Source: Oscheius tipulae
Lineage: Eukaryota; Nematoda; Chromadorea; Rhabditida; Rhabditidae
Length of the DNA: 64,000 bases
Assembly: GCA_037178975.1 (NCBI GenBank)
Contig: JASJZH010000003.1
Span: 5,084,001 to 5,148,000, forward strand
Direction: 5' to 3'
Shown here piece by piece: positions 12,074 through 23,440 of this stretch. Both the position numbers and the translations under genes were made by a program. A model generated the notes under the pieces. The model had not been told where the DNA came from. It did no database searches and was given only the letters and a program-made list of their open reading frames with translations. Every line of letters begins with the position of its first letter. Within the stretch, counting starts at the first letter, position 1.

Positions 12074-12560
12074 ATGGCTTCGACTCCGCGAACGATTCTC
12101 CCCACCAAGGAGCATCTGCACTCTCGCGTTTGTGACACGATTCTCGGCGTCGAGCAGGTATTTCTGTCTGTTTGAATAGACACAATCACGAGTTCAGATG
12201 CTGTTACAGCTTCTCCAGAAGGGTGATAAGGTGGAAGTGATGACGGAGACTCGACCAAAGAATGCCGCCTCGGGACAGAGGACCACGAAAGATGTCGTCT
12301 TGCCGGAAAAGTCGTACGTTTCGAGGAATTCTTCGAAGACGGAGCTGTCCTCGAGGAAAAGCAATTCCAGTGTCCAGTCCGAACTTCTGCCACGAAGCGT
12401 ATGTGTCAACAACATGAAGGATGCGATCGGAGTGACGGTCGAGGCGGCTGTCAAAATGACTAGCAAAGGAAGCTCTCGTCTCGTCAACATGATCATCGAA
12501 TGTCCGAACCATGTCCCGAAGCGCCTCAAGTGTGACGACAAGTGGTACGACATCGTTTAG
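12074..12560 (+). CDS. Short protein of unknown function
   Basis: Two exons (12,074-12,154 and about 12,196-12,560) joined by a GTATTT..TTCAG intron. The product is about 149 residues, starting MASTPRTILPTKEHLHS, with a short amphipathic helix (ILGVEQMLLQLLQKGDKVEV), a Ser/Arg/Lys-rich middle and a C-terminal block NMKDAIGVTVEAAVKMTSKG. It has no signal peptide or membrane helix. Stop TAG at 12,558 and AATAAA at 12,589. Its last 33 nt appear to overlap the 3' coding end of the convergent integrase-like gene. Not recognised. Confidence 0.5.
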
Positions 12561-15437
12561 GGGGGATATCTTTTCCACAGAACAGTGCCAATAAAATAGT
12601 TGGGCTACCTACCTCGTTCTGTTGGAAGGTCTCTTGCTCATTATTCGCTGCGAAATGGCTTTGATGGATGACGATGGACGATTGTTCCCTTGGCTAAATT
12701 ACAATTCTTTTACGGGAAACTTGCAGACTACCTTATATGTCATCTCCTTGGTCACCTGTCCGTCCATACTCTTCAAAATAATCGATCCGGCTCCTGGCCG
12801 AACAGGATGTCTTCTCTTTTTCTGAGAATTACGTCAAATCTACTAAAAGCAGACATACCACTGGTGGACTCTCCTCTCCGGGCATGTAGTATCCTCCTCC
12901 TGCTTCTTCTCCTCCCAAACTCTCTCCATACTGCCCAGACTCTGAAGGGAAACCGCCTCCCTGTTTCTCACGGTTCAGTCTGGAGAGAAGTCTTTTCTGC
13001 AATTGGAAACAAACTTACTTCAACATGACTTTGAGTTGTCTTCGCTCATCAGCAGTGCACTCGCTCGAAAAATACTTGGTCAACTTCTCCATCTTGGTGT
13101 AAGAGTCGTCTCCCGTCGAGTTTTCATGGTATCCACATCTCTTGCCACTCCTTGTACAACACGCCTTGGACATGGCATTGGCACAAACGTAGCTTCGAAA
13201 CAGAGTACATGGATCTTCAGAAGTACCATCCTTACAGGCACAAAGTAACTGACCAAGTACTTGTTGGCTTTCTAAGGGATTGGATAAGAGTGAGACTATC
13301 AGTTACCGTCTTCAGATATGTTGATAAAGTCCTGTGTGGTTGGAAGAATGTCAAAAGGAGAGACCCAAACGAAGGGGCAATCTGCAGAGCTTTCATTTTG
13401 TAACAAAAGATTCCTCACTCTCATCCGGGCAGACTTCATCCGTCTTCGAATAGAAGACCTTGTACGGGAAGTGGGGACTGTTGGCAAAATCAATCTCCCC
13501 GATAACTCCTTGGTAGAATGTTGGGTACATTCCGTTTCGATTTTGTCGGAAATCAACGTTTCTTATCTGAAGGTAAATTCGAACAGAACATTTCTAAACT
13601 CACATAGACTTTGTTCTTGGCAGCGTAGGTGATAGTTGGTGGCGGTGGACTGAACTCTTCCACATCCTCATCAAACTTTTCCTCTGGAGTCACATAAGGT
13701 GGTGGATGAATTGAATGAGGCTTCCTTTTAAAAAATCTCTGAAGTACGTTGTGTGGGAAGAAAGGAAAGAAAAGATCACCTCAAAGGCTGTCACCTTCCC
13801 AATAGCCTGATTGACATGCAGCGTGCTAAATGGGACGACCTCTGCCCATCGACTGTGACTCTTCAAGTCCTCGTTAGCCTGCTCCAGAACAATCGCTCGA
13901 AATCCATCGTAGTCAGGAGCCTTGAGCACACAGTAAAGTTAAAAAGACCTCAAACCTCGTTGTGTATTTCGCGAATCTGGACCTGGAAGACGTCTTCCAT
14001 CGATGTGAGACAGTCTTTGATCATTGCTTGATATGGTCCACTGGAGCAGCCAAAACCATCTAAAATCTCATTTTTTGACGATAGGCTGCGTCCTACCCGG
14101 CACTCCATACTGACAGAACAAGTCACAGACAATTCTGCTCAGTGTAATTTTCGACAATGGATCGATCATTGGTTTGGTCCAGGTGAATCCTGTTTTCAGA
14201 TCGGTTATGATCAGGATTGTGTTGTAGACGAGGGACTGATAGACACTGTTCTCCATCTCAACAAAATCTATCTTAAGAAGAGGGTTTCTATAAAACCGGG
14301 CAACAGTACTTGAATGTATTGCATAGGTCTATCACCCACGTACGTTGGTGGATCCACAAAGTTCAAAGCCAACGGTCTGTTCTGAAACGAACTCATTATA
14401 AACAACAAGGATTTAGTAACTTACATCTTCTCCAGGTAAGTCAGTCTCTTCACCGATCGCGTGACCAACATGATAGAGTTGGTAGAAAGCGTGCACTATT
14501 CTGAATATTTTTGGCTCAACTGGAGACATCTTTTCATACCCAGTTCTTTCGTCCTGTCTGTACGAGATGACCGCGGGACAACAAGCTCCTTCCTTCATCA
14601 TCCTCTTTCGCGGCAGTTTCCGACTAAAAACAAAACAGAAAATAAGTATGAATCAAGATCACGTTCTGGACTGAAGAACTTGCTTGTGCTCACTTCTCGA
14701 GCAATGGACGATCTGTCTCTTTCGATTCGGCTGCTTCGTGTGCATAAGGAACCGACAGTGGCTGGCCTGTTCCACCAGATTGCGCCACTTCTCGAATTCG
14801 ACCGTGTTAATAAAAACCTGATGGTGCATCTCGAGAGGCAGTTGATGGAGTTGCTGAAGGAAAAAAGTTGAAGAAGAGAAAAGAGTTACCATGAGGTGTC
14901 TCCTCAAATGTATTGTGGAGGCAAACGCGTCCTTGCAGTCCCCGATCGGGCAGAGGATAGAGTTCTAAAGCCTGAAATATTCAGTTTGGCAAAACAACCC
15001 ACATTGAAAGATCCGTGAACCTTGTACCGATGAGTATTGTAGGCGGTTCGGTCGGGAAAGGTGACACTTTTACCCATGTGATGACAGATTCTACACATCA
15101 GAATGTTCTCTATCTCCAGTGGTTGATATAGCTGAATAGAAGCAATGAAAAATAGAGTAAGAGGCTCACTTCGTAGAGAACATTGGCATCGTAGTGATTA
15201 TTGATGTTACAATCGTAGTCACCTTCCATTTCACCCTCGATCTCTTCTCCTTCTATTTCGGCTATGATTCCATCCTCGTAGACCTTAATTGAAGGATCAA
15301 TTATGATGTGAAACGTCAATACCTCTTCTTCATCGTTGATATGTATTGTTTCCTCTTGAGCTTGGTCTGTCTGAAATCGAATGTTTTATCCTGTCAAAGT
15401 ATCTCTCACATCGTGAGCTGTAGAAGATCCTGCCTCC
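12526..15437 (-). CDS. C2H2 zinc-finger / integrase-core fusion protein (SCAND3/KRBA2-like, transposon-derived)
   Basis: Spliced gene of at least a dozen exons. The start (MEAGSSTAHD) is at about 15,437. An acidic stretch (EIEGEEIEGEMEGDYD, 15,210) precedes a first finger, CRICHHMGKSVTFPDRTAY...H...H (about 15,090), and a second, CPIGDCKDAFASTIHLRRH (about 14,930). Next comes VEFEKWRNLVEQASHCRF (14,790). An integrase-like core follows at 14,230-13,750: ILIITDLKTGFTW, CDLFCQYGVP, LEQANEDLKSHSRWAEVV and NQAIGKVTAFE. These match the first Asp, the YGVP strand, the Glu of the VERANxDLK helix and the closing helix of rve integrases. The C-terminal part has WVSPFDILP and a Cys-rich cluster CACKDG...CTLFRSYVCA...CCTRSGKRC (13,240-13,120) similar in placement to that of SCAND3-like proteins. 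The second catalytic Asp is displaced, so DNA-joining activity is doubtful. No LTRs or reverse transcriptase nearby. The 3' end is tentative. Confidence 0.6.
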
Positions 15438-16679
15438 ATTTTCTCTGTCTTTCTGAAGAAGTGTTTCTAAATGTAACTATCGATTGGTCTTTTCTTGACT
15501 TCGTAAAGATGAGAAGAAAAGCGTCGCTTCCAATAGATATTTTCTTCGAACAACAGACTTCCTAATTGGAAATAGTGCGAAAAAGATTTGAAAGACTGCG
15601 CCGTCCTCGCTCTAAAGGCAATGCGGCCGAGTGTTGTCGGTATCTGTGCTCTATCTTCGAAACCTCTCATATAATCAAAATTACCAAAGGGATGTAGAAA
15701 TATAAATATCCGAATCGGCTAATACAGCACATCCGGAAGTAAGAGCCACTTTTTGTTTGAGTGGAACACCGAAACGTATCAATACCAAAGCTCTGTGGCT
15801 GTTTCTAAGTCAGCGCTCTTCGGATCAAGCTGTTCCCGTCAGTTTATGAAGTTCACAACAGGGAACCTGTAACGGTCTCCATGCAGAACGTCATTTTTGT
15901 GTCCTTAGTCAGTTTTACACTGGTCTTCAGACCCGTGTAGAAAATGCTCCAGTCGGATCTCGTACCTATCCTGCCCATCAACTAGCGAGTGATGTCCGCT
16001 CAACAGAAGGCTATAGGATAGTGCTCGTCCCAATTACCGTGTGTTGGATCGCTCCGCCAGAAGTGTAATCGAGTGGTATTTTTGGTTCCGCAAGCCTACT
16101 TACAACAGTATTTTTGAAAATATCAGCCGTCTCCCACCGCTTCGCCGTCCTTTCGTAATCATTTTGCATTAGCGGCTGCGCCACTTCGTAGTAACAAAAT
16201 GCTCCCAGTAATTTGATTGCGACAAAAGCCAAGTTCTAGAGCGCATCCAAAATTGACTTGCCACTCAATTTAGGCAATAACTGTTTCTGAACAATGAAAT
16301 TTCTGGGCAACATACTTGGCTCACTTCTGTTTCGTGGCCACGGACAAATAAACAAACAAATAAATAGTCCGCCACAGAAACCATTGCGCTTTAGATAGTA
16401 GAGCCTCCTTATAAAGGGGAAAAGTACGAAGATCTTCCCATGTTCAAAATGGTCTAGCCGCAAATTGTTGCTTTCTTGGATTCTTTGTCGAAGCCCGTCT
16501 TATTGAGTAACATTTTTTTTTCGTGTTGTTCACACATTCTGATTTAGTCGGGCATAATTCCTTTCGATCCGATTTGCGGATGCTGTTAGTACGAAGTAAC
16601 CCATTGGCTCATGAACTTCCTTCAGATGTTTGACGATTGTTCTCTCAGACACTGAATTTTCTATTCTAAATCTTCATTG
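15438..16679. other. Intergenic, no supportable gene
   Basis: Only short unrelated frames are seen, for example minus-strand frames at 15,467-15,670 and 16,011-16,232, without convincing domains or splice patterns. It may hold the promoter of the integrase-like gene. Confidence 0.4.
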
Positions 16680-17260
16680 TGGACACGTATGGCTTCATGA
16701 ACATCGAATACAGCAAACTGACGGAACTAAAGAATCTCGTCTTCGACAGTTTCTACGCAGACTGTGGGTACAAGAGGAGACAAGGGTTAGGAAATGTTCT
16801 TAAAAAAAGAGGGTCTGCAAGCTCGAGGAATCCATACAATGGTATATGTATATTGCGGATTCCATGCTAGGATTCATGACCATCGAAGAAACCAGGATTG
16901 AAGAACTGAAGAAGTTCTTATCTACTCGATTCAATGCTAAAGGAAATCGGTGGAAACATCTTTTTAAAGACTACTCCGTAGCCACGCTAAAGCGTTTCCT
17001 GAAGCGTGACTATGAGTGACTTTTGAAGCCTGCTGTTTGGACAAGGATCATCTCGAAACAATTTACCCGCTCGAAGAGGATAGTTTGTGGAAGCTTACTA
17101 CAAGACTCGACTGGGAAGGAAACTACAAGCTAGAGACGTTATACAGAGAAGTGAGTATCACCCATTAATAAAAAGAAACTATTAGACAGCTCATTGGTGG
17201 ATCTTTGGCTACGTCAAAGATACAGCTTTTTCCCTCAAGTACGAACTATTTATAGTTGTT
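16680..17260 (+). pseudogene. Degraded TREX-like exonuclease copy A
   Basis: Fragments of the C-terminal half of the neighbouring TREX-like gene. Two similar blocks, GFMNIEYSKLTELKNL (16,690) and GFMTIEETRIEELKKF (16,870), look like a tandemly duplicated exon. After an in-frame stop, SLWKLTTRLDW...YKLETLYRE (17,080-17,150) and, past a short intron, QLIGGS match the KWEFAPSG...YNLKNLYETTIGG segment of the intact gene. The catalytic HxAxxD block is not recognisable. Confidence 0.5.
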
Positions 17261-17430
17261 TGTTGTAAGTGTGCGGCAGTCGGCAACAGCTGATTTCTTA
17301 CGCGGCAACCTGTTTGTTTTGAAACTGCTGTGGAATCGGTTCTCAAGGGTTTCACTTATTTCTCTAAGTATGAATCCTGTCGAAACAGTGGATCTTTTCG
17401 ACGAGGTAGGATTTTGGCTTTTCTTTTTAC

Positions 17431-17640
17431 AAGTTTGGCTGATGTCCCGTTAGGGCCCGTGACAGGTAGATTATGTTCCAGTTCTGCTACCGGAGCAACG
17501 TTCTCCCAGAGACGCATCTCCCAAAGTGACTCGATATGGCTCGATTTGCAAAGAATAATTGCTGTCACAAAGGATGTGTGACAAGTTAGCAATTGGGGCT
17601 TCAGACAGATAGAGATTATGAACATTTTAAATTCACTTGA
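17431..17640 (+). repeat. Dispersed repeat, copy 1
   Basis: Starting AAGTTTGGCTGATG, about 200 nt are clearly similar to a second copy at 38,477-38,672 in the same orientation. Shared blocks include CCCGTGACAGGT-like, GTTCTCCCAGAGA and TAATTGCTGTCACAAA. It sits between the degraded TREX copy A and the intact TREX-like gene. No terminal inverted repeat or target duplication was found by eye, so the element class is unknown. Confidence 0.6.
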
Positions 17641-17791
17641 GACGAACTGTTTTGCCATACAGTTTTCAAAGAACATTACGCTATTCTGAAGACTACGGAA
17701 GACATACAGACACGAGCCTCTTTCAGTCTAGTTCAAAGATCTTTTCCAGACCCCGATAATCGTGGAAAGTGCTGTCCCTAGCAGCCATCCG

Positions 17792-19505
17792 ATGGAAATG
17801 GGGGAGGGTACCAGGTAGTCCTTTAGTCTGATTCTATAAAACATCATTTCAGTGGAAACCTGACATCCCAGATATCTCCAAACTTCCGTTTCCGGTCCGA
17901 AAGAATAGATGTGAGTTTTAATGCTTTTTTTTCGACTGTTGTTTTCAGCTCGAAAGAGTCACAGAATGTACCCAAAGAACGCCGACCAGACCGGTGATCG
18001 ACTCCGATTCTCAACGGTAAAATTAGCTTCCCTTCTGTTCAAAAGAAAAGTTTTAGAACTCCCCCATCTTCCGGAAATAAGGCTCGAAACCTTTTTGCTA
18101 TCAGCCCTGTCAAGACAACATCGAGAAAGAGGTTTGATTCTTCATTCCTTCTCATAAGACACTTATACAGAACAAATACAGAGGCTGTAAAAACCCTTGT
18201 ATTTTGTGATTTCGAGACGAGCGGACTTTTCACTGCCGGAAATGAGCCAAAAAAGAACTACAACTTGAGGAAATCGCGATGTCCTTCAGAGTTCGCCTCG
18301 GAATTGGAAAAGTTCTGTATGGACAGTGAGTCTTCTTCTGATTTTTTTTTTCAAAAACCACGTACCTTCAGCTCAAAAGGACAACTACCCTCGAATTCTG
18401 GAACTGTCATTTGTGGCCGTAGCCAGGGAAACCTTCGAGAAATCGATCAAGCAGATGGATCTAAAAAACCAGGTAATTTCTGGTACTAGGAAGTATCTAT
18501 TAGATTCCTTAGCCAGGTGCTTGCAGCCTCCGAGTCCGAGTTCCTTGTAACATTCATACGCGACAGATCAATCCGAAAATGTCCGATACGGAATGGGCTC
18601 AGTACGATAGAGTCCGGAGCATCAACCCAGTCGGTAAGTATATAACAGATTCTAACACAAATGAGTAGAATATTTAGCCTTGGTTCACGAGAAGAACGAC
18701 CTTCATTTAAAGAACTCGTTTGACGTCGAATGGAAACAAGTAAGGAAGTTTCTCGACTCTTGTCCCAAACCGGCTTGCCTGGGTGAGTCATACAGTTATC
18801 AGCCATACAGAACCAAATTTCAGTGGCGCACAATGGTTTATACTTTGACTATCGACTGATCTACGGGGAACTGTCAAGATATGGCCTTCTCAAGAGTCAA
18901 GCCCTTCCCGATGGAGTAACTTTGTACAATTTCATCTCATTCAAGATTTTCAGATCCTTTTTGTTGACAGTCTTCTGGCATTCCAGAACATTGAAGACTC
19001 TCTGAAGTTGAGACTTGAGCAGACATTGAAGGCAATCGACTGGAACCTGAGTCAGTTTAGCATCTTTTTCCACAACAGATTCCGATTTAGTAAGTCGACT
19101 GTCTCTGCTAGAAGAAGTTGTCCCCAGTGAGGTTCCCGAACGACCAAACGACCATCCTCTCAATTTTCTGGACAAGAGCGAATGGCCGACTGCATTCTTC
19201 AAGAGATCCAGTCCCACCGACTTCAAGTATGTTTCTCGATACTTTTTAGACTATTTAATTTCAGAAAGACATCCTCCGGAAAGTGGGAATTCGCTCCGAG
19301 TGGGAGGAAGTACAATTTGAAAAACCTCTATGAAACAGTGAGTCAGCCAATAGTTGGAAACTAAATCAGAGTTCAGACGATTGGAGGAGGATTCGAGTTC
19401 CATTATGCCCAAGACGACAGTGAGGGTCTTCTACAGATTTGTTTGGCCTATGGAAAGGAGTTTCTCGTCTACCTGGATTCTTCTGCTGCTGAAATTCCCT
19501 TCTGA
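17792..19505 (+). CDS. TREX-like 3'-5' DNA exonuclease (DEDDh family)
   Basis: About nine exons. After a Ser/Thr/Arg-rich N-terminus (about 75 residues) the exonuclease core begins at about 18,190. Exo I is TLVFCDFETSGLF with the DxE pair, followed by YPRILELSFVAVAR (18,380). Exo II is VAHNGLYFDYRLIYGEL (18,825-18,875) with the family's Asn and Asp. FVDSLLAFQNI follows, and near the C-terminus comes YNLKNLYETTIGGGFEFHYAQDDSEGLL (19,300-19,420), giving the Exo III His and Asp (HxAxxD). All four metal ligands and the general-base His are therefore present. TREX enzymes degrade cytosolic or nicked DNA from 3' ends. No proline-rich loop or C-terminal membrane anchor as in mammalian TREX1 is visible. 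The start ATG at 17,792 is tentative. Decayed relatives flank it on both sides. Confidence 0.75.
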
Positions 19506-20430
19506 AATGATTCATATCCAATCTCAAATGTCATTCCGTGATACTACTTGTGATCATATCAAATGCTATCGGAAGCTTGTTTTTAACCTTGATAAATTTA
19601 AATAGAGTTTAAATTTGAATAAATTTAAATATCAAAAGATTGTGCTCGTTCAGATCTCTTATTGTTAGCACCGACTTCTTGTTTCTGCGTTACGTGTCTG
19701 TTAAATATGCGTTGATATTTCACAACGGTTTTTTTTGTGTATTATTAGTCTTCAACGTCATGATGAGTAATTGGACAAATCCAACCATCTCTTCCCCTCC
19801 ATCTGCCCTCATTTCGATTTAAGAAATCTTCTTCCACGTTTCACAAACTCACTTTAATAGCCCGTTGTTTGTTCAAAAGTTAATGTTTTCAGATGGCTCA
19901 AATCTAGACCATTGTGTACTTGGATACGACCAGCCTATTCCTGGAAACAATTATAACATGAGCGATATCTACATCTTCAATCAACAAGATCTTTCTTTTC
20001 TAAAGCGCAGTGGTGTCCGTCCGTCGGTCATGGTGTCCGCACAATTACATGTCAACACTAATACCCAAAAACGCTGACGTTTTTTCATGTCAAGAAACAA
20101 GGGGACAAGTCAGCTGCAGAGGAAACTGCTACTAGGGGAGCGGCGAAGCAGCCTGTTATCAATTTTAGCCAAGACTAAACGGGCTGCGAAGTTGCCGTCG
20201 GCAGCTGGTTTAGTGAATAATCGCTGCTCGTACGAACACCCCAGGCATTAGCTCTGTTTACTAATTCTCGTAAGTAATAAACCCAGAGTTCGACAACAAT
20301 GCTCAGGTGAAGACATTGCTATGATTGCAATGCCAATCTCAAATAACACTTTTTCCGGAGATGAAATGAACCACTTCTACCATGAGAAATTCTGTTAACT
20401 CCCATGATCTTAACAACTTATCGAACTTAT
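19506..20430. other. AT-rich intergenic stretch
   Basis: Contains a run of TTTAAAT-type motifs at about 19,590-19,632 and no convincing exon. Confidence 0.4.
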
Positions 20431-20439
20431 AGACAACCT

Positions 20440-20705
20440 TCAAGAGGCTCGATTTATATTCGAGAGATCTTTTACGACGCCTCTATTTCAGGCGATAAAT
20501 CAAGTAGTTTTTTTTGTCAGAACAACGAGGACCAGTTTGTGGCTCACAAGGGACATTCTTTAACTTTCCCGTTTTGCTCAACGAACTCATTCGTCAAAAC
20601 TTGTATATGCCAGACAGCGTAAACCCTTTTTGGAAAGACCATTATTCAGCTTCATTTTGTGCACTCGTGCCACGGTTTCATCAACATCGACAGCTCCATA
20701 GTCAA
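20440..20705 (+). pseudogene. Degraded TREX-like exonuclease fragment (Exo II region)
   Basis: After an apparent acceptor (ttttgtcag at about 20,519), the frame reads FVAHKGHFFNFPVLLNELI (20,535-20,595), aligning with VAHNGLYFDYRLIYGEL of the intact gene. The catalytic Asp is Asn here and the rest of the enzyme is absent, so this is a dead fragment. Confidence 0.6.
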
Positions 20706-20862
20706 TAGCCTCCACAGGGATGGTTAGTTAGCTTTTACTCTAAAAGACAAAAAGTTTCAAACAAGCGAGAACTTTGCAAACCATAAGATAGAAAACGAAT
20801 ATGTGTACGATTTCCCATAGGACATTAAATACACAATCTTGGAGTAGCTATACAGCTTACAG

Positions 20863-21480
20863 TTAGACTGCCTGCAAGCCTCCGTTGTTGAACTGCTGAA
20901 TAGCGTCTTTGTGCTTGGGGCTCTTCGCTCGAATGTATTCCGGAACAGCTTGAACGATAAGAAAATACTGAATTTCCAATGTGCTAAAGACAGCTCGTGA
21001 TTTTCGGATCTCTTTGGCCGCGTTCACCAAAAGAGCCTTGATTCCTAAGAGTAGATCGAGGTGTTGTGATAATTTTGGCTTCCCAGGTAGTGGTGAATTG
21101 TTGTGATGATACTGTTACTGCATCCTTCAGGCAGTACTTCCAGAACATATATGTTGGTAGCTTCTTTCTTCTGGCTCTGCAGACTTTTTGCCCCGCCAAT
21201 AGAGCAGGCAGAGGAGGACGATGTGAAACAGTTGTCCTGGAAAATGGCTCTCCTTAAAAAAGAGAGTTTCAAAAACTTCCGCTTGGTGAGCTAAAATAAC
21301 AGCTGAGGCGTTATCGAGCTGCAAACGGTTCAGTTTGACGCAAACAGCTGCGATAAGTCGACCAAACACGCTCCATTTTGGCTCATGATGATCAAATCTG
21401 AAACCGAGGACATTGTTCTACCCACTCATCAACTTCCGCCGTAAGTTGAACAGGCTTTAATAGGAATAGAAAAACTTCTA
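20863..21480 (-). CDS. Unidentified minus-strand gene inside the TREX cluster
   Basis: The last exon (about 21,047-20,863) is open for 60 codons: KALLVNAAKEIRKSRAVFST...QAVPEYIRAKSPKHKD, ending NNGGLQAV, stop TAA at 20,865-20,863. It joins by a GTAACA..TTAG intron to a preceding exon. Further upstream, WSVFGRLIAAVCVKLNRLQLD (about 21,350) and VQLTAEVDEW (about 21,450) look like coding blocks. Helical, no signal peptide recognised. I do not recognise the family; a 5' end was not located. Confidence 0.4.
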
Positions 21481-21714
21481 GAGAGCTACTCACGCCGGAA
21501 CACACCCCAACTTCGTCACGTAATACGTAAGAAAGTCTCATTGGTTTTCGAGCTAAATATTCAGTCACGAAAAGATAAGAACGTTGGTCTTTTTTCACCC
21601 CAAGGCAACTGCTTTGCCTTGGGTTGAAACAAAATATGACGAGTTTGACCGACTAACGAAGAGTTGTGATCCACTTCATTTCAGTCAGACCCTGAAGAAC
21701 AACATGCTGAAATG

Positions 21715-22796
21715 TACCCTTTCCATATGTCTGTACGCATAATGATTTAGGCACCCCGGAGAACTGTCCAAGAATGACAGAACTGTCGTTTGTAGCAGTT
21801 CCTCGAGAGGAGTTCGAGAGATCTATCGGGCGGATGAAAGATATGTTTTGTAGCGAGGTTTGATCTACGTCACTCGAATTCAAGACTTTCAGTTACCCTC
21901 TCTTCTTCTGGACCACCATGCTACCAAACTGATTCTTCAGTTTAATCACGGAATAACGGATGAACACGCTACGCAAGACTGTCTGGAACGAGGAGAGGGG
22001 AGTCCACTGAGTAGGAGCAGATCCAGTGTGATTAAAGCAAATTTCAGAAAGAGTCCGCTACGCCAATGAAACATTCAGCTCAACGTTGAGAGCAACGTTT
22101 CGCGATCAGTTCCATTTGATCAAAAGCTTTTTGGACTCATTAGCTAAACCAGCATGTCTCGGTGGGTGTACAAGTTAGGTTTAACTTGATTTACAGTCGC
22201 CCACGCTGGAATCAATTATGGCTATCTGGTACTCTATGGAGAACTTCTGCGAAACCTAGCCACAGAGAATATTCCCGTTTTTCCCGATGTTGGTTCCTCA
22301 AAAGTTATTACGATAGACCACACAGATCTTCTTTGTCGACGCTATGTTTGCCTTCAAACATCTGGAGAACAGATTTCTGGCGCACTTGAAAAGTATTCTA
22401 AACATCGAGTACTCCTCTCCCAACTCCCCTCCACATAAGCATCCATGGCAGTTCTTAAAAGACAAAGAAGCTTCCGTTGCCGTATTGAAACGGTTTGGTC
22501 CTGACAGATTTGTGTAGGATTGCGTAAGAGGATTGCTGTTACAAAACTTTTAGTAAAAAAGAGAATGAGCCATGGAAATTGTTGCCCGGAAGTCTTAACC
22601 TCAAACTTCTCGACTTATACAAAGGAGTAAGATTTTTGACTTGTATTTTAGCATCTGTATGCCAGATCATTGGAGAGCGCCTGAAAGTCGAGTTTGCAGA
22701 AGAGCAGAGTCTAGCCTTGATGATGGTTTCTCTTTCCTACGGAATGGAGTTTTTAGAGTATCTCGACAGTGTTAAGGCTCTCCTTCCTTATTAATC
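21715..22796 (+). pseudogene. Degraded TREX-like exonuclease copy C
   Basis: Exons parallel to the intact gene are seen in order: CPRMTELSFVAVPREEFERS (21,765), PACL plus VAHAGINYGYLVLYGELLRN (22,150-22,255), WKLLPGSLNLKLLDLY (22,575-22,620), a GTAAGA..TTTAG intron, then ERLKVEFAEEQSLALMMVSLSYGMEFLEYLDS (22,675-22,775). The Exo II Asp is Gly, the Exo III His is lost and stop codons interrupt the frame (TAG at about 22,258). The Exo I exon was not found. Confidence 0.65.
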
Positions 22797-23049
22797 TACT
22801 CTCATAAATTCTGAATCCAAATCTTCTTAATAATTGTTCTTGCGTCTCTGTATGTCTGTGTGCGAAGCCATTATTGCAATTAGTGTGCACTATTTTGTGC
22901 GCACAGTATTTGTTGGCAAGCCGAGTCAGTTTGAGAGATAGCTTCATTGGGGGAACGTTACTCATGTCAGTGCCTCGACTGGGGGGAACATGCGAACGGG
23001 TGGAAATGAAAGAGAAGAACAGTAAGGATCAAGACAGGTGAACAAAAGG

Positions 23050-23336
23050 GAAGATAAACCGGGTAAAAATCAGGGTGTGGTCGATGTGGCTGTCAAGGTC
23101 CAGAAGAGCGCTCAGGAACTGGCCGCTTCGGGTCAAGCTGAAAAAGTCGGCTAGGAGAAGATCAAAGAGCAAATTCGTGAGGCAAGAATCCAGCGCAATC
23201 TCAACCATCGGAATCTAGTTCGTCTGTATGGAATCGCGATCCAGGAACATCTAATCTACATCACCCTGGAGCTGATAAATGGCGGCGAGCTGAAAGCCTA
23301 CCTGATGGCCCAGAAGAAGAAGGGAACAGTAAACGT
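23050..23336 (+). pseudogene. Truncated FER-type tyrosine kinase fragment
   Basis: One frame reads VDVAVKVQKSAQEL, a stop codon (TAG, about 23,152), then EKIKEQIREARIQRNLNHRNLVRLYG and IYITLELINGGELKAYL. These are kinase subdomains II-V with the ATP-site Lys and the helix-C Glu. The EQIxEAR and NHxNLVRLYG wording resembles nematode FER-like non-receptor tyrosine kinases. The glycine loop, HRD and DFG motifs are absent nearby. It ends at what looks like a retained splice donor (ACAGTAAAC), suggesting a genomic fragment and not a retrocopy. Confidence 0.65.
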
Positions 23337-23440
23337 CTGCTTCTTCAATTGACTTATAGGGGGTAATATTGGTTTACTCAAAAAAACAGCAATAACAAAA
23401 ATGGTACAAGAAATGTTAATCGATAGGTCAGCTTGCTGAT

